Below are positions 17,327 to 26,078 of a stretch of 64,000 nt of DNA, piece after piece. Position 1 is the first letter of the stretch. Every line of letters begins with the position of its first letter. The position numbers were made by a program, and so were the translations under genes. This stretch comes from Prevotellaceae bacterium UBA4372 (GTDB taxonomy: Bacteria; Bacteroidota; Bacteroidia; Bacteroidales; Bacteroidaceae): assembly GCA_002391275.1 (NCBI GenBank), contig DGSC01000042.1, positions 1 to 64,000 of the forward strand, written 5' to 3'. The notes below the pieces were generated by a model. It made no database searches and was not told the origin of the DNA. It worked only from the letters and a program-made list of their open reading frames with translations.

Positions 17327-17475
17327 GTCGACAATCTAAAAGTAGTAGACGTAAAAGTTATAGGCTGTGGCATATTAAAGTTGTCAAATACAGTCGGCAA
17401 TCCTTAAAGTAGTAGACGTAAAAGTTATAGGCTGCGCCATATTAAAGTTGTCAAATACAGTCGGCAATCCTAAAT
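17327..17475. repeat. 67-bp direct tandem repeat
   Basis: AGTAGTAGACGTAAAAGTTA starts at 17341 and again at 17408. The whole unit, including GCATATTAAAGTTGTCAAAT and GTCGGCAATCC, repeats with only a few changes, and a third truncated unit begins at 17460. There is no open frame through the unit, and 67 is not a multiple of three. Confidence 0.9.
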
Positions 17476-17560
17476 GCTGTGTCGCATGACTTGGCGTGGC
17501 CACACTTGTGCTTGGCAGACAGTAATAAACAATTCTCTTGAACTCTTTGAAAGAAAACAA

Positions 17561-17596
17561 AATGCCCCCGATGTTGTCAAAAGCATCGGGGGCATT
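17561..17596. terminator. Strong bidirectional terminator
   Basis: A perfect 13-bp stem (AATGCCCCCGATG with its complement) encloses a 10-base loop, with T or A runs on both sides. It lies 17 bases beyond the stop of the minus-strand nucleotidyltransferase gene. Confidence 0.9.
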
Positions 17597-17613
17597 TTTG
17601 TGATGTAAAGTCG

Positions 17614-18525
17614 TTAGAACAGTGGTGACGGATATACGCCAGCATCAACGAGAGCTTTAATGCGCTCTACGGTGCCTGGACGGTCGGCTGCATAAGTTAC
17701 GCCGAACCATTTGGACGTAGTGTCAAGCACTTTGCAGGTAGCAGTTCCTTCGTTGATGAGTTTGTCTACCATCAATGGGATGAAGAACTCGGCCTTGAGG
17801 TTCTCCATATTCTTCGGATCGGAAAGGAACTCCTTGAAATATTCCTCGCTGTATGCGAAGTAGTCGGGCGTGAAGCCCCACATGTTCATCGAAACGGGTA
17901 CATTGGCGCCGCCAACAGGCTTCCATTGTCCGTCTTCTTTGTAGCAGATTTCGCCATCGATAGTCTCGATCTCGGTGCGCTCTACGATGTCCTTGAGGTT
18001 GCCGTTCTCATCGGTGGAGCATACTCCGCGAGCAACACTTCCGTTCTCTGAGAGAGTGTTACCTACACGGAAGCCAACCATGGCGTAGCGTCCCTTAGAA
18101 CCTTCGGGCAGATCTGCGAGGAACTTGCCTATGGCCATGAAAGCGTCGCGGTTGTAGAAGTCGTCGCAGTTGATGACACAGAAGGGTTCCTTAATGACGT
18201 CTTTGCCCATGAGTACAGCGTGGTTTGTACCCCAAGGTTTTACGCGACCCTCGGGCACGGTGAAGCCTTCGGGCAGGTCGTCGAGTGCCTGGAAGCAGAG
18301 CTCGCAGGGCACGTGGCCTTCGTATTTCTTAAGGATTTGGTTGCGGAACTGGTCTTCGAAGTCGCGGCGGATGACCCACACGATCTTGCCGAAGCCTGCT
18401 TGGATGGCATCATAAATGGAGTAGTCCATGATTGTCTCGCCATTGGGGCCCAGGGCATCAAGCTGCTTGAGTCCACCGTAGCGACTGCCCATGCCGGCAG
18501 CGAGTAGGAAAAGAGTTGGTTTCAT
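17614..18525 (-). CDS. Sugar-nucleotidyltransferase-like protein
   Basis: The 303-residue protein has the N-terminal nucleotide-binding signature of the NTP_transferase fold, LLAAGMGSRYGGLKQ (7-21). A likely metal-binding CDDFYNRDAF follows at about 125-134. The fold is used by enzymes that join NTPs to sugar phosphates. This version belongs to a group common in Bacteroidales for which I know no defined substrate. Length is close to glucose-1-phosphate uridylyltransferases. Its promoter is at 18667-18696, giving a 5' leader of about 135 bases that includes REP-like palindrome copy C. It is a single-gene unit closed by the terminator at 17561. Confidence 0.8.
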   Translation of the reverse strand: MKPTLFLLAAGMGSRYGGLKQLDALGPNGETIMDYSIYDAIQAGFGKIVWVIRRDFEDQFRNQILKKYEGHVPCELCFQALDDLPEGFTVPEGRVKPWGTNHAVLMGKDVIKEPFCVINCDDFYNRDAFMAIGKFLADLPEGSKGRYAMVGFRVGNTLSENGSVARGVCSTDENGNLKDIVERTEIETIDGEICYKEDGQWKPVGGANVPVSMNMWGFTPDYFAYSEEYFKEFLSDPKNMENLKAEFFIPLMVDKLINEGTATCKVLDTTSKWFGVTYAADRPGTVERIKALVDAGVYPSPLF

Positions 18526-18568
18526 AGGTTGTTGGATTTATGAGTTTTTGGGGTTTCTGTTATTTGGT

Positions 18569-18587
18569 GTTGCGACAGAGTCGCAAC
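18569..18587 (-). repeat. REP-like palindrome, copy C
   Basis: On the minus strand it reads GTTGCGACTCTGTCGCAAC preceded by TCCCGTAT, the same arrangement as copy B. It lies inside the predicted 5' leader of the nucleotidyltransferase gene, 43 bases before its ATG. Confidence 0.9.
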
Positions 18588-18666
18588 ATACGGGACGATG
18601 AGGGGGCTTATGAGTTTCGGTTTAGATGATAGTGTGTAGTGGTTAGGGTTTAAACTATGAGTGGGA

Positions 18667-18696
18667 CAAAGGTACACATTTTCTATGAACCGCAAA
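18667..18696 (-). promoter_or_regulatory. Bacteroidetes promoter for the nucleotidyltransferase gene
   Basis: On the minus strand TTTG (18693-18696) and TACCTTTG (18667-18674) are spaced by 18 bases. This matches the -33/-7 consensus apart from a slightly short spacer. Confidence 0.7.
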
Positions 18697-18770
18697 GTAG
18701 AAAACTCAAAAAAAATAAATTATTTGTGTCGTCGCTTATGAGCCGCAAGCGCAAAAACGGAGGCTATTCC

Positions 18771-21365
18771 TTAGAACGGGTAGCCTACGGCTATGTGGAA
18801 ACCGAGGGAGTCGCGGAAGCGGGGCATATTGTAGTAGCCGCTGCGGCTGGTGGCATAGGGAGCATGAATACCTACGCCTATGTCGAAGCGCAAGACAAGA
18901 AAGTCGAGGTCGTAGCGGAAGCCGAGGCCTGTGCCGAGGGCTATGTCGTTGAGGAACTCGCTGGCATCGATAGCGGCGCCTGGTCGGTTGTCGTCAGGCT
19001 GCATGAGCCATACGTTGCCGGCGTCAATGAAAAGGGCTCCTTCGAGCGAGCCAACGAGCGGGAAGCGATATTCAACGTTGGCTTCCAGCTTGAGGTTGCC
19101 TACCTGGTCGACGTAGCTCCAGCCAGAGGTTGCCGGGTGGTAGCGGCCAGGGCCGAGGGTGCGGATGCCGAACGCGCGGATGCTGTTAGCGCCACCTACG
19201 TTGAAGAGATCGGCATAGGGGGCCATTGTGGAATTGCCATAGCTCCAGACCGCACCGAGATATGCACGGGCAGCTATGCGAGAGTGGATGGTGACAGGGA
19301 AGGTTTCGCGCCACTCGGCCGACAGCTTCAGGAATTGTGCGTAGGGCACTCCGAGTAGCTTTTTGTTGCGTTCTTTGCGCTCGCGACCAGCGAGGGCATA
19401 GATGCCGTTGACGATGTGTCCGGCCTGTTTGGCACCGAGGATGATGGTGCGGTTGTGAACATTGTCATTGGATATGGCTCTGGGGCGGATGGTGCTGTAG
19501 GTGAGGGTGTAGGCCATCGAGGGCACCAGCTGGTTGCGCATACTGATGTAAAGGGCAGGGTTGGCGGTCATGAGCGAGTCGAAGCGCTGCGACCTATGGG
19601 CGAGCATCGTATAGTCGAGGCGTGCTGGAGTTAGTTCGTGCCGCAGACGGTGGTGGCGGACATTCCAATAAGTATAGCTTAGCCTGCCGCTGAAGTTGAG
19701 CAACTGGAAGAAACCTGCACGATTCATCCAGTCGACGTCGAGCTTGTAGGCAGTCGTAGCTTCGGCCTTGCGGCTCATCTTGCGGATGAAAGGCAGGTTG
19801 AAGAAGCGCAGGCGGGGGTAGGTAAGGCCTGCTGAAGCACCGAGCTCGAAGGAGTTGAGCAGACCGTTGTGGCCTTCGGTGGCTGAGACGCCCGTCTGCC
19901 ATTCATAGCTGCCATAGACTTTGAACGAGAGCTGTTCGGCTCCGCGGAAAGCGTTGCGCTTGCTCATGCCCCACGAGAGTCCGGGACCGAGCAGGCCGTT
20001 GCTTTTGTTGGTTATCTTGGCTTCGAGTTCGCTGTCATAGGGCTTGTCGAGAATGCCAAAGATGCGCACGTCAAGGGTCGTACACGTGTCGGTAGTGTCG
20101 TGCGGGGCGTAGTTCATCTGAATGTTCGAGAATACGCCCATCGATGAGAGCTTTTGCTGGATAAGTTCGTGTAGGTCGGCATGATAGGGCGAGCCTTGGC
20201 GGTAAAAGAGATAGTGGCGGATGGCACCGAAACGAAGGGGTGGCTTCTTCGTGCCTCCGCTCCAACTATAGTCGAACTCGCGTAAGTTGAGGCTGTCGGT
20301 TATGCGGTAGTCGTTGTAGGGCATGATGGTGATGGACGTTCGCCCCATCTTGTAGCGGTTTCGGGCTTGCGGAGGAAGGTCGGCTCGCGGTCGCACTTGC
20401 ATGTGTGCCGTGAAAGGCGTTTGAAGAGTGTCGGCCCGGAAGGTGATGAAGTCGGGTCGGAAGTAGAAGAATCCGTTGTTGCGGAATAGCTGGCTTAAGC
20501 GCGTACGTTCGGCATCGAGGTTAGGAACGTTGAAAGCCTCGCCGCTGCGCAGCAGACTTTTGTCGGCCGTGGCGCGGATGATGCTGTCGGTAGTGGCGTC
20601 GAAGTTCTGGAATTCTATGTTTCCTAAGCGGAAGAGCGGGCCTGGATAGACGGAGTAACCTATCTTGGCCTTACGCTCGTTGGTTGGTTTAGGCTGAATC
20701 TCATAGTCGACACGGCCGCGGAAGAAACCGTAGTTGCGCAAGGTGTTGCGTGCCACCTGCGTGCGCAGTTGTGGGTTGGCCATGGCTATGGTGCGCGGCG
20801 TGGCGGCGAAGGTGTCGAATATCCAGCGGCCGAAGCGACTCTCCTTATCTACAAAACCTGTGTAGAACCATAAGCCCACTGGCAATTGCCATCGTGCCGA
20901 CGAACTGCCGAAGACGCTGTTGTTCGGGGCATAGGCCAGTGCAGCATTCACCTCTTCGGTGGCCTCGGTCGTGGCTTTCTCCAGCGTGGCGGCCTGAGCG
21001 AGCAACGAATCGCGCTCCTCACTGCTGAGGCTGTCTTTATTTATATTAATGTACGCGCGTATGTCTTGTGCTTTCAAGTTGCCCGAGAGCAGTTCGTCGA
21101 CGAGGTTGTAGGCACGTGCCATGGCTGTGATTACGCCCGTGCTGTCGGTCTGTTCCTTGCTCGCATATTTTGATTTGGCCTTGCGGTTGTAGGCAATCTC
21201 CGAGATGCCCGTGTAAAGCACGTCGCCTTCTGGCAACTTCTCGGTAGTGGAGCAGGAGGTGAGGAGAAAGAAGAACAAAGAATGAAGGATGAAGAATAGG
21301 AGTATGTTATGCCAGGGGCGTAACACACGCGCAATACGTTTGCTATGGAATAATCGTTGTTTCAT
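18771..21365 (-). CDS. TamL: TamA-like outer-membrane barrel lipoprotein (Omp85 family)
   Basis: This is an outer-membrane Omp85 barrel that, with TamB, helps insert proteins or move lipids into the outer membrane. The 864-residue protein has a signal peptide with lipobox LLTSC (C38), so it is the lipoprotein variant of TamA found in Bacteroidetes. N-terminal POTRA-like domains lie at about 200-420. The C-terminal barrel (about 470-864) carries the Omp85 sequence FNVGGANSIRAFGIRTLGPG, equivalent to the conserved substrate-loop RGY region, and ends in an aromatic residue (GYPF). It starts 17 bases after the tamB stop and is surely co-transcribed with it. Confidence 0.88.
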   Translation of the reverse strand: MKQRLFHSKRIARVLRPWHNILLFFILHSLFFFLLTSCSTTEKLPEGDVLYTGISEIAYNRKAKSKYASKEQTDSTGVITAMARAYNLVDELLSGNLKAQDIRAYININKDSLSSEERDSLLAQAATLEKATTEATEEVNAALAYAPNNSVFGSSSARWQLPVGLWFYTGFVDKESRFGRWIFDTFAATPRTIAMANPQLRTQVARNTLRNYGFFRGRVDYEIQPKPTNERKAKIGYSVYPGPLFRLGNIEFQNFDATTDSIIRATADKSLLRSGEAFNVPNLDAERTRLSQLFRNNGFFYFRPDFITFRADTLQTPFTAHMQVRPRADLPPQARNRYKMGRTSITIMPYNDYRITDSLNLREFDYSWSGGTKKPPLRFGAIRHYLFYRQGSPYHADLHELIQQKLSSMGVFSNIQMNYAPHDTTDTCTTLDVRIFGILDKPYDSELEAKITNKSNGLLGPGLSWGMSKRNAFRGAEQLSFKVYGSYEWQTGVSATEGHNGLLNSFELGASAGLTYPRLRFFNLPFIRKMSRKAEATTAYKLDVDWMNRAGFFQLLNFSGRLSYTYWNVRHHRLRHELTPARLDYTMLAHRSQRFDSLMTANPALYISMRNQLVPSMAYTLTYSTIRPRAISNDNVHNRTIILGAKQAGHIVNGIYALAGRERKERNKKLLGVPYAQFLKLSAEWRETFPVTIHSRIAARAYLGAVWSYGNSTMAPYADLFNVGGANSIRAFGIRTLGPGRYHPATSGWSYVDQVGNLKLEANVEYRFPLVGSLEGALFIDAGNVWLMQPDDNRPGAAIDASEFLNDIALGTGLGFRYDLDFLVLRFDIGVGIHAPYATSRSGYYNMPRFRDSLGFHIAVGYPF

Positions 21366-21382
21366 TTTTCACTTCACATATT

Positions 21383-24300
21383 TCACTCTTCTCTTTTTCT
21401 CTTGAACAGGAATAAGTCGCCGAGGCGAGTTGTCTTTCGGCGAAGGACAAGACCGGCACCCATCTCTGTGATTTCGCTTTCGAGCAGCGATTCGTAGTTC
21501 TTGTCGTAGTAGACCTTCACGTAGCGACTGGCACTTTGGTCGAGTCGGTATTCTATGCTGACGTTGTCGATGAGCGATTGTCCGGTGTTCTGCGTATTTT
21601 GGCCTGTGCTCACCTTTCCGCCTACGATTACGCTGATGCGATTGCCCCAGAAGCGCTTGGCAAAACGGAAACTATAGTCGGTGGTTGTAGTGCCGGCGGC
21701 GCTTGTTCCCTGCTCCATGCCCAGCGAAAGGTCGACGCTCTTGAGGGCTTTGCTGGTGATGTTCGAGATTTGGCTCTGCAGGAAGGCGTTCAGCGCGTTC
21801 TGTGTTGAGAAACCTCCTCCGGAAGCGCTGTTGGCATCGGTTATGTACATGCCCGTAGCCAGCATGGTAACCGCTACGCGGCCACGTTGCTCTGCGCTCA
21901 TGGCGGCCAACTCATTGCGTATACTAAGGTCTTCGGGAGCGTCGAGTGTGAACTCCAGTCCGAGGTCTTCCAGCGTCTGTGTGATGTTCATCCCGACGTC
22001 GAAATTGACGGATCGCGGTTGCTGGTTCTCTGTGATTGTAGTGCGCAGGCGCTCGGTTGCGCTGATGTTGAGTGTCGGGTTCATAATAGGTCCGCGGAAC
22101 TCGGCATAGCTTCCGTTCTTGATGGTGAACTCTTTCAGAGGTATGACCATCATCGTGTACTTCAGTGTGCCGCTGTTGACCGTGTATCTTCCGTTCATCT
22201 GGAGATCCTTCTCGGGCGAGTAAGTCAACGTCAGGTCGCCGCCGCCTTCGAGGTCGACGTAGCTTGAACCGTCAGCGCTGAGCAGGCAGTGCACCTGAGC
22301 TGCGTCGTCGATGCCTACGTTCATCGTAATGTTGAGGTTCTGCGGACGTTCGCGTTCTTCCTTGATCACGCTCACGGTGTCGGTGAAATCCACGAACTCC
22401 ACGAGGTCTGCCAATTGGTCTTCGACAGTCAGCGGTGAATCGGTGAGAACATAGGTCAAGTCTGTGTTGCCCAAAACTTGCAGTCGGCCGAACATCCGCA
22501 AGTCGTCGAGGGTGCCGCGCAACATAGCATTAAGGTCGACATAGACTTTGCCGTAGGCCACTGCCTGAGCATTCTTCTTGGCATTTATGAGTTCGTAGTT
22601 CGACGCTTTCATCGTAGCGTTAACGCGGATTTTGTCGGTGTTGGCGAAGTCCACGTCACCGTTGAGCGTCAGCGGATTGCTGCCAGTGGAGTAGATGCGC
22701 AAGTTGTCGAACAGCAGATGACTATCGGACAGACGTAAAGAATCGTCGGCAACGCGTAGGCTGAGGCTGTATGGTGCTGAATTGATGCGAAGGTCGCTCG
22801 TGGCCACTGCTCCGTCAACCTTCGGGCGTTTTATTGAGCCTCCGACGTGCACGTCCCCGAGAGCCACGCCGCTGAGCGTAGCTATTCCGTCGGGGAAGAA
22901 GCCGTTGGCAAGCGAGAAGGGCAGGCGATCGAGCATGGCATTAATGTCTAATAGCCCATCATCGCCTTTTGGTGTGTAAGTTCCGTTGAACATAGCTACG
23001 GGAACGCCCATGTGCATGAGGTTACCGTCTATGAAATGACTGCCGTCGCTGTTGGGCAGGTAAACGCCTTCGATGCCAACTTGTCCGAGAGCTGCACTCT
23101 CGTAGGTGAGGTCGTCTACGGTCATGTCAGTCGATACGCTCAAGTGCTCAGCAGTTTGAATGAGGTGGGCATCGCCATGTAGGAAGCCTGTTATGTGCGG
23201 CATATAAGGCATCACGGTAGTCAGCTCACCCAGGTTCAGGTGGTTGATGCTTACGGTGAGGTCCTGAAGAGCCTCGATATTGTCGGCTGAATAGAGTTTG
23301 AGTCCTGTGCCATCGTCGGCCAATAAGTCTACGTTGGCTGTCACGCGGTTCTTCTTGCCCAAGCGTATGAAGTTGTCTTCGTTAAGCGTGAATCGCCGGT
23401 ATGCAATGATGGGGTTCAGAGGGTCGAGATGAACAACGAGGCTATCGTTGCGCACGGCGGCCTGCATCCCCAGGTCTATGCCTTTCTTTCCACGGTCGTC
23501 GAAGAACACGAGGTTGGCTGTGGCCTGTCCGTCGTTGCTCAGTTGTGCGTTCAGACGTGTGTCGAACCTGATCTGCGGGTTACGCTTTCCGTTGTGCACG
23601 CGTGCGTCCAAGGCTATACCTTCAGTATCTTGTAGGGCGTGGAAGTTGATGGTGTCGAGCAGCACGCTCCCCGTGTTCAGCAGGTGTACGTGTCCGCCTC
23701 CGTTTATTCCCGTGTGGGGGCTGAAGCGTATGTGCATGTCGGCCGTTTCGAAGGTGTAGCCCATCGACTTCATTATCTCAGCTGCCGGATTGTGTTGGCC
23801 AGCCGTCAGGTGCATGTCTATCTCCGGCATGCGACGTTTCAAGGCATCCATGTCGAAAGTTCGTTCCTTGGCTTGGCGAGTTGCCTCCTTGGCAAAATGC
23901 TGCAGCTGCGCAATCAGACGCTCGTAGCCTGTTCGGCCGTTGGCCGTAAGCTGAAGGTCGCCACTGCTCACGAAGGCGAATGTCGTGTCGGGTCGCAGCA
24001 GAGCTTCCAGCGCGACGTCCTCGGGTCGGAAGAGCGTGTCGCCGGGCTGTAGTACGATGTCGGTAATGGTGCCGCTGATGTGGTGGCGGCTCTTGAGGTT
24101 GGTTGTGCCGTCGAGGTGCATGCATGCGGCTATTTTCAGCGGGTCGTCGACCAATCCCAGCTTCTGCAAGTCGGCACGGCTGAGGTCGACACTGAACGTG
24201 AAATCCGAGAGCGGTTGCTGGCGGCCCTTGCCTGAGCTGTCTTTTCTGTAGTTGAAGAGGCCGTCGATGTTGGCCTGCATCACCATCTGGTTGTTGTCGG

Positions 24301-25876
24301 CCGTCAGGTGTGCGCGTCCCCGTTCGTTTTTCAGTTGTGCGTTCAGGGTCGTGCCTCCGAGGTTGATCTTGTCGTAGTTGAATGCCGCTATCTCAGCCTT
24401 GGCATCGATGAAGGTCGCGTGGCTGTTGATGTCAGTTCCGTGGCCCTTTATGTTGGCTCTGGCTGTGAGTGGGCTCAAAGGCAGCGAAGGCATGAAATCT
24501 TTCAGGCGAAGTCCCTTTGTGCGCACGTCGGCGTCGTAGCTGATGTCGCCGCTGTTGTCGATGTCGGCCCTTATCGTGGCCTTGCCGCCGCCTTGGTTGA
24601 GATGGCTGAGGGTAGCGTAGTGGTTGCCGTCGACCTTGACGTTTCCGGCCAGACTCATCTGCGGCAGGCGTACATCATCCAGGGCGCCTCCGGCCATGCC
24701 GCGCACCCAGTTGATGTTCTTCGTTTCGAGGTTGTAGTCGATGTCGGCCTTGAGGCCTGTCGAGTCGTTCAGTCCATCCAGCGTGCCACGCCCGTCGAAG
24801 GTGAGCGAGCCGGGCAGCGTAGCTTCGATGTGGTTGAGCGTCATGCGGCTGAGGTTGCCGCGTCCGGAGCCTTGGACGTGCAGCAGCTCGTCGGGATACG
24901 CCTCGTCGAACCCCTTCGGCAGCCGTTTGCCTGCAATACGTTTAATGTCGGCTTTCGAGAGGTCGGTCTCGAAGTTGAGGTCCATGGCACCGTCGCCCTC
25001 GGGTCCGAACGCTTTCAGGTCGATGCCTGTGCCTCCCCGGAAGTGCGATGTCGGCGTCTTCAGGTCCACGTCGGGCAGGCTAAGGTGCTGCTGTTCGCCG
25101 TCGTATTTAGCATTTTTCAGCTTCAGGTCGAGGGGTAGTCCATTGTCTACATCCTCCAGCACACCCGCACCTCTGAGCTCCTTCAGCGTCCCTTTCAGCT
25201 GAGCCTCGGCGGCTTTGTACTGCTGTCGTCCCAGATCGATGTAGGCATCGTCCAAGGCCAGTAGCTCTATGTCGGCATCGGCCATGAGCGAATCGCCTGG
25301 GGTGGCGAATCGCAGGTGCGAGTCCTTGATCTGGGCACGCTTAACTGCAGCCGTCCACTTGAGCGGCTCCGACTCGGTAGTGTCCTCGACGGTAGTGTCG
25401 CGCAAGGCTATGTGGAGGTCCAGACCTTTTCCGGCAATCTTGTCCAAGCGCACATGCTTGCGTCCGAGGTCCACGTCGTCGTACAGTTCGAAATGGTCGA
25501 GCGTGCCGCGTATGTCAGCCTCGGGCACCAGCTCCTTTGTGTTCACCTTGGCCCCGTTGAGCGTAAGGCCTTCGATGCCGATCTTTTTCTTGAAAATGTC
25601 TCTTAGGCGGAGGTCCACCGTGGCCACCTTGGCCGCAACGACGGTGTCGCCTTCGGCATCCACGGCAGTGAACCCGTCGAGTTTGAGGTCGGCCCAAGGG
25701 CTCAGCCTCAGGCGCCCCACCCGGATGTCCATGCCCGTCTGCTCGGAGGCGTACGCGGTCAGCCTGCGCACGACAAAGTCCTGCACAGGCGGCACGTACA
25801 GCGCAGCCACGACAGCCACCGCGGCTACGATTGGCGTAGCCACAGCAGCACCTATCCATTTCAGCAGACGCGACAC
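21383..25876 (-). CDS. tamB: TamB: translocation and assembly module protein (AsmA-like)
   Basis: This long periplasm-spanning protein is anchored in the inner membrane by one N-terminal helix (about residues 8-29). AsmA/TamB-type repeats of short beta-strands follow, then the C-terminal TamB domain (about 1130-1480), ending in a charged tail. Such proteins form a hydrophobic groove for lipid transport and assist the TamA barrel. Its 1497 residues exceed the roughly 1260 of E. coli TamB but are normal for Bacteroidales. I chose the GTG at 25876, because it places the membrane helix at the N-terminus. The promoter box is at 25951-25958. tamL follows in the same operon. Confidence 0.88.
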   Translation of the reverse strand: MSRLLKWIGAAVATPIVAAVAVVAALYVPPVQDFVVRRLTAYASEQTGMDIRVGRLRLSPWADLKLDGFTAVDAEGDTVVAAKVATVDLRLRDIFKKKIGIEGLTLNGAKVNTKELVPEADIRGTLDHFELYDDVDLGRKHVRLDKIAGKGLDLHIALRDTTVEDTTESEPLKWTAAVKRAQIKDSHLRFATPGDSLMADADIELLALDDAYIDLGRQQYKAAEAQLKGTLKELRGAGVLEDVDNGLPLDLKLKNAKYDGEQQHLSLPDVDLKTPTSHFRGGTGIDLKAFGPEGDGAMDLNFETDLSKADIKRIAGKRLPKGFDEAYPDELLHVQGSGRGNLSRMTLNHIEATLPGSLTFDGRGTLDGLNDSTGLKADIDYNLETKNINWVRGMAGGALDDVRLPQMSLAGNVKVDGNHYATLSHLNQGGGKATIRADIDNSGDISYDADVRTKGLRLKDFMPSLPLSPLTARANIKGHGTDINSHATFIDAKAEIAAFNYDKINLGGTTLNAQLKNERGRAHLTADNNQMVMQANIDGLFNYRKDSSGKGRQQPLSDFTFSVDLSRADLQKLGLVDDPLKIAACMHLDGTTNLKSRHHISGTITDIVLQPGDTLFRPEDVALEALLRPDTTFAFVSSGDLQLTANGRTGYERLIAQLQHFAKEATRQAKERTFDMDALKRRMPEIDMHLTAGQHNPAAEIMKSMGYTFETADMHIRFSPHTGINGGGHVHLLNTGSVLLDTINFHALQDTEGIALDARVHNGKRNPQIRFDTRLNAQLSNDGQATANLVFFDDRGKKGIDLGMQAAVRNDSLVVHLDPLNPIIAYRRFTLNEDNFIRLGKKNRVTANVDLLADDGTGLKLYSADNIEALQDLTVSINHLNLGELTTVMPYMPHITGFLHGDAHLIQTAEHLSVSTDMTVDDLTYESAALGQVGIEGVYLPNSDGSHFIDGNLMHMGVPVAMFNGTYTPKGDDGLLDINAMLDRLPFSLANGFFPDGIATLSGVALGDVHVGGSIKRPKVDGAVATSDLRINSAPYSLSLRVADDSLRLSDSHLLFDNLRIYSTGSNPLTLNGDVDFANTDKIRVNATMKASNYELINAKKNAQAVAYGKVYVDLNAMLRGTLDDLRMFGRLQVLGNTDLTYVLTDSPLTVEDQLADLVEFVDFTDTVSVIKEERERPQNLNITMNVGIDDAAQVHCLLSADGSSYVDLEGGGDLTLTYSPEKDLQMNGRYTVNSGTLKYTMMVIPLKEFTIKNGSYAEFRGPIMNPTLNISATERLRTTITENQQPRSVNFDVGMNITQTLEDLGLEFTLDAPEDLSIRNELAAMSAEQRGRVAVTMLATGMYITDANSASGGGFSTQNALNAFLQSQISNITSKALKSVDLSLGMEQGTSAAGTTTTDYSFRFAKRFWGNRISVIVGGKVSTGQNTQNTGQSLIDNVSIEYRLDQSASRYVKVYYDKNYESLLESEITEMGAGLVLRRKTTRLGDLFLFKRKREE

Positions 25877-25942
25877 GGTTCTATTTCTCGCTTTACAAAT
25901 TTACAATTCTCTTTTTCAACCCTCATTCCGAAACTCCTCATT

Positions 25943-25959
25943 CTACCTTGCAAAGGTAG
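25943..25959 (-). promoter_or_regulatory. tamB -7 promoter box inside a palindrome
   Basis: On the minus strand TACCTTTG (25951-25958) matches TAnnTTTG, about 75 bases before the tamB start. It is part of a perfect palindrome, CTACCTT-GCA-AAGGTAG (25943-25959), that could serve as an operator. No -33 TTTG is evident. Confidence 0.5.
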
Positions 25960-26032
25960 GCATTAATTCAGAAATCGTGATTGCTAAACCATAAAAACTC
26001 CAAGTTTTGACGATTTTTATCACTAAAAGCCT

Positions 26033-26040
26033 TAACTTTG
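26033..26040 (+). promoter_or_regulatory. Bacteroidetes -7 promoter element for the cyclophilin gene
   Basis: TAACTTTG matches TAnnTTTG, 38 bases before the ATG at 26079. A TTTG at 26006-26009 is 23 bases upstream, slightly farther than usual. Because the box lies downstream of 26007, a longer reading frame starting there is excluded. Confidence 0.65.
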
Positions 26041-26078
26041 CCCCAAAGTTTAATGTTTTTATAATCTTGCTTTGTGCT

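Larger units (their letters stand above)
16978..17613. other. Long intergenic region rich in repeats
   Basis: These 636 bases between two genes that converge from opposite strands contain no convincing open frame. They hold dispersed element copy 1 (about 16985-17245, with the 70-bp palindrome), a 67-bp direct repeat (17327-17475) and a terminator (17561-17596). A non-coding RNA cannot be excluded, but no known RNA family is recognisable. Confidence 0.7.

Noticed and set aside
16978..17613. Degraded transposase
   Set aside because: No frame with DDE or Y1 motifs could be found on either strand.
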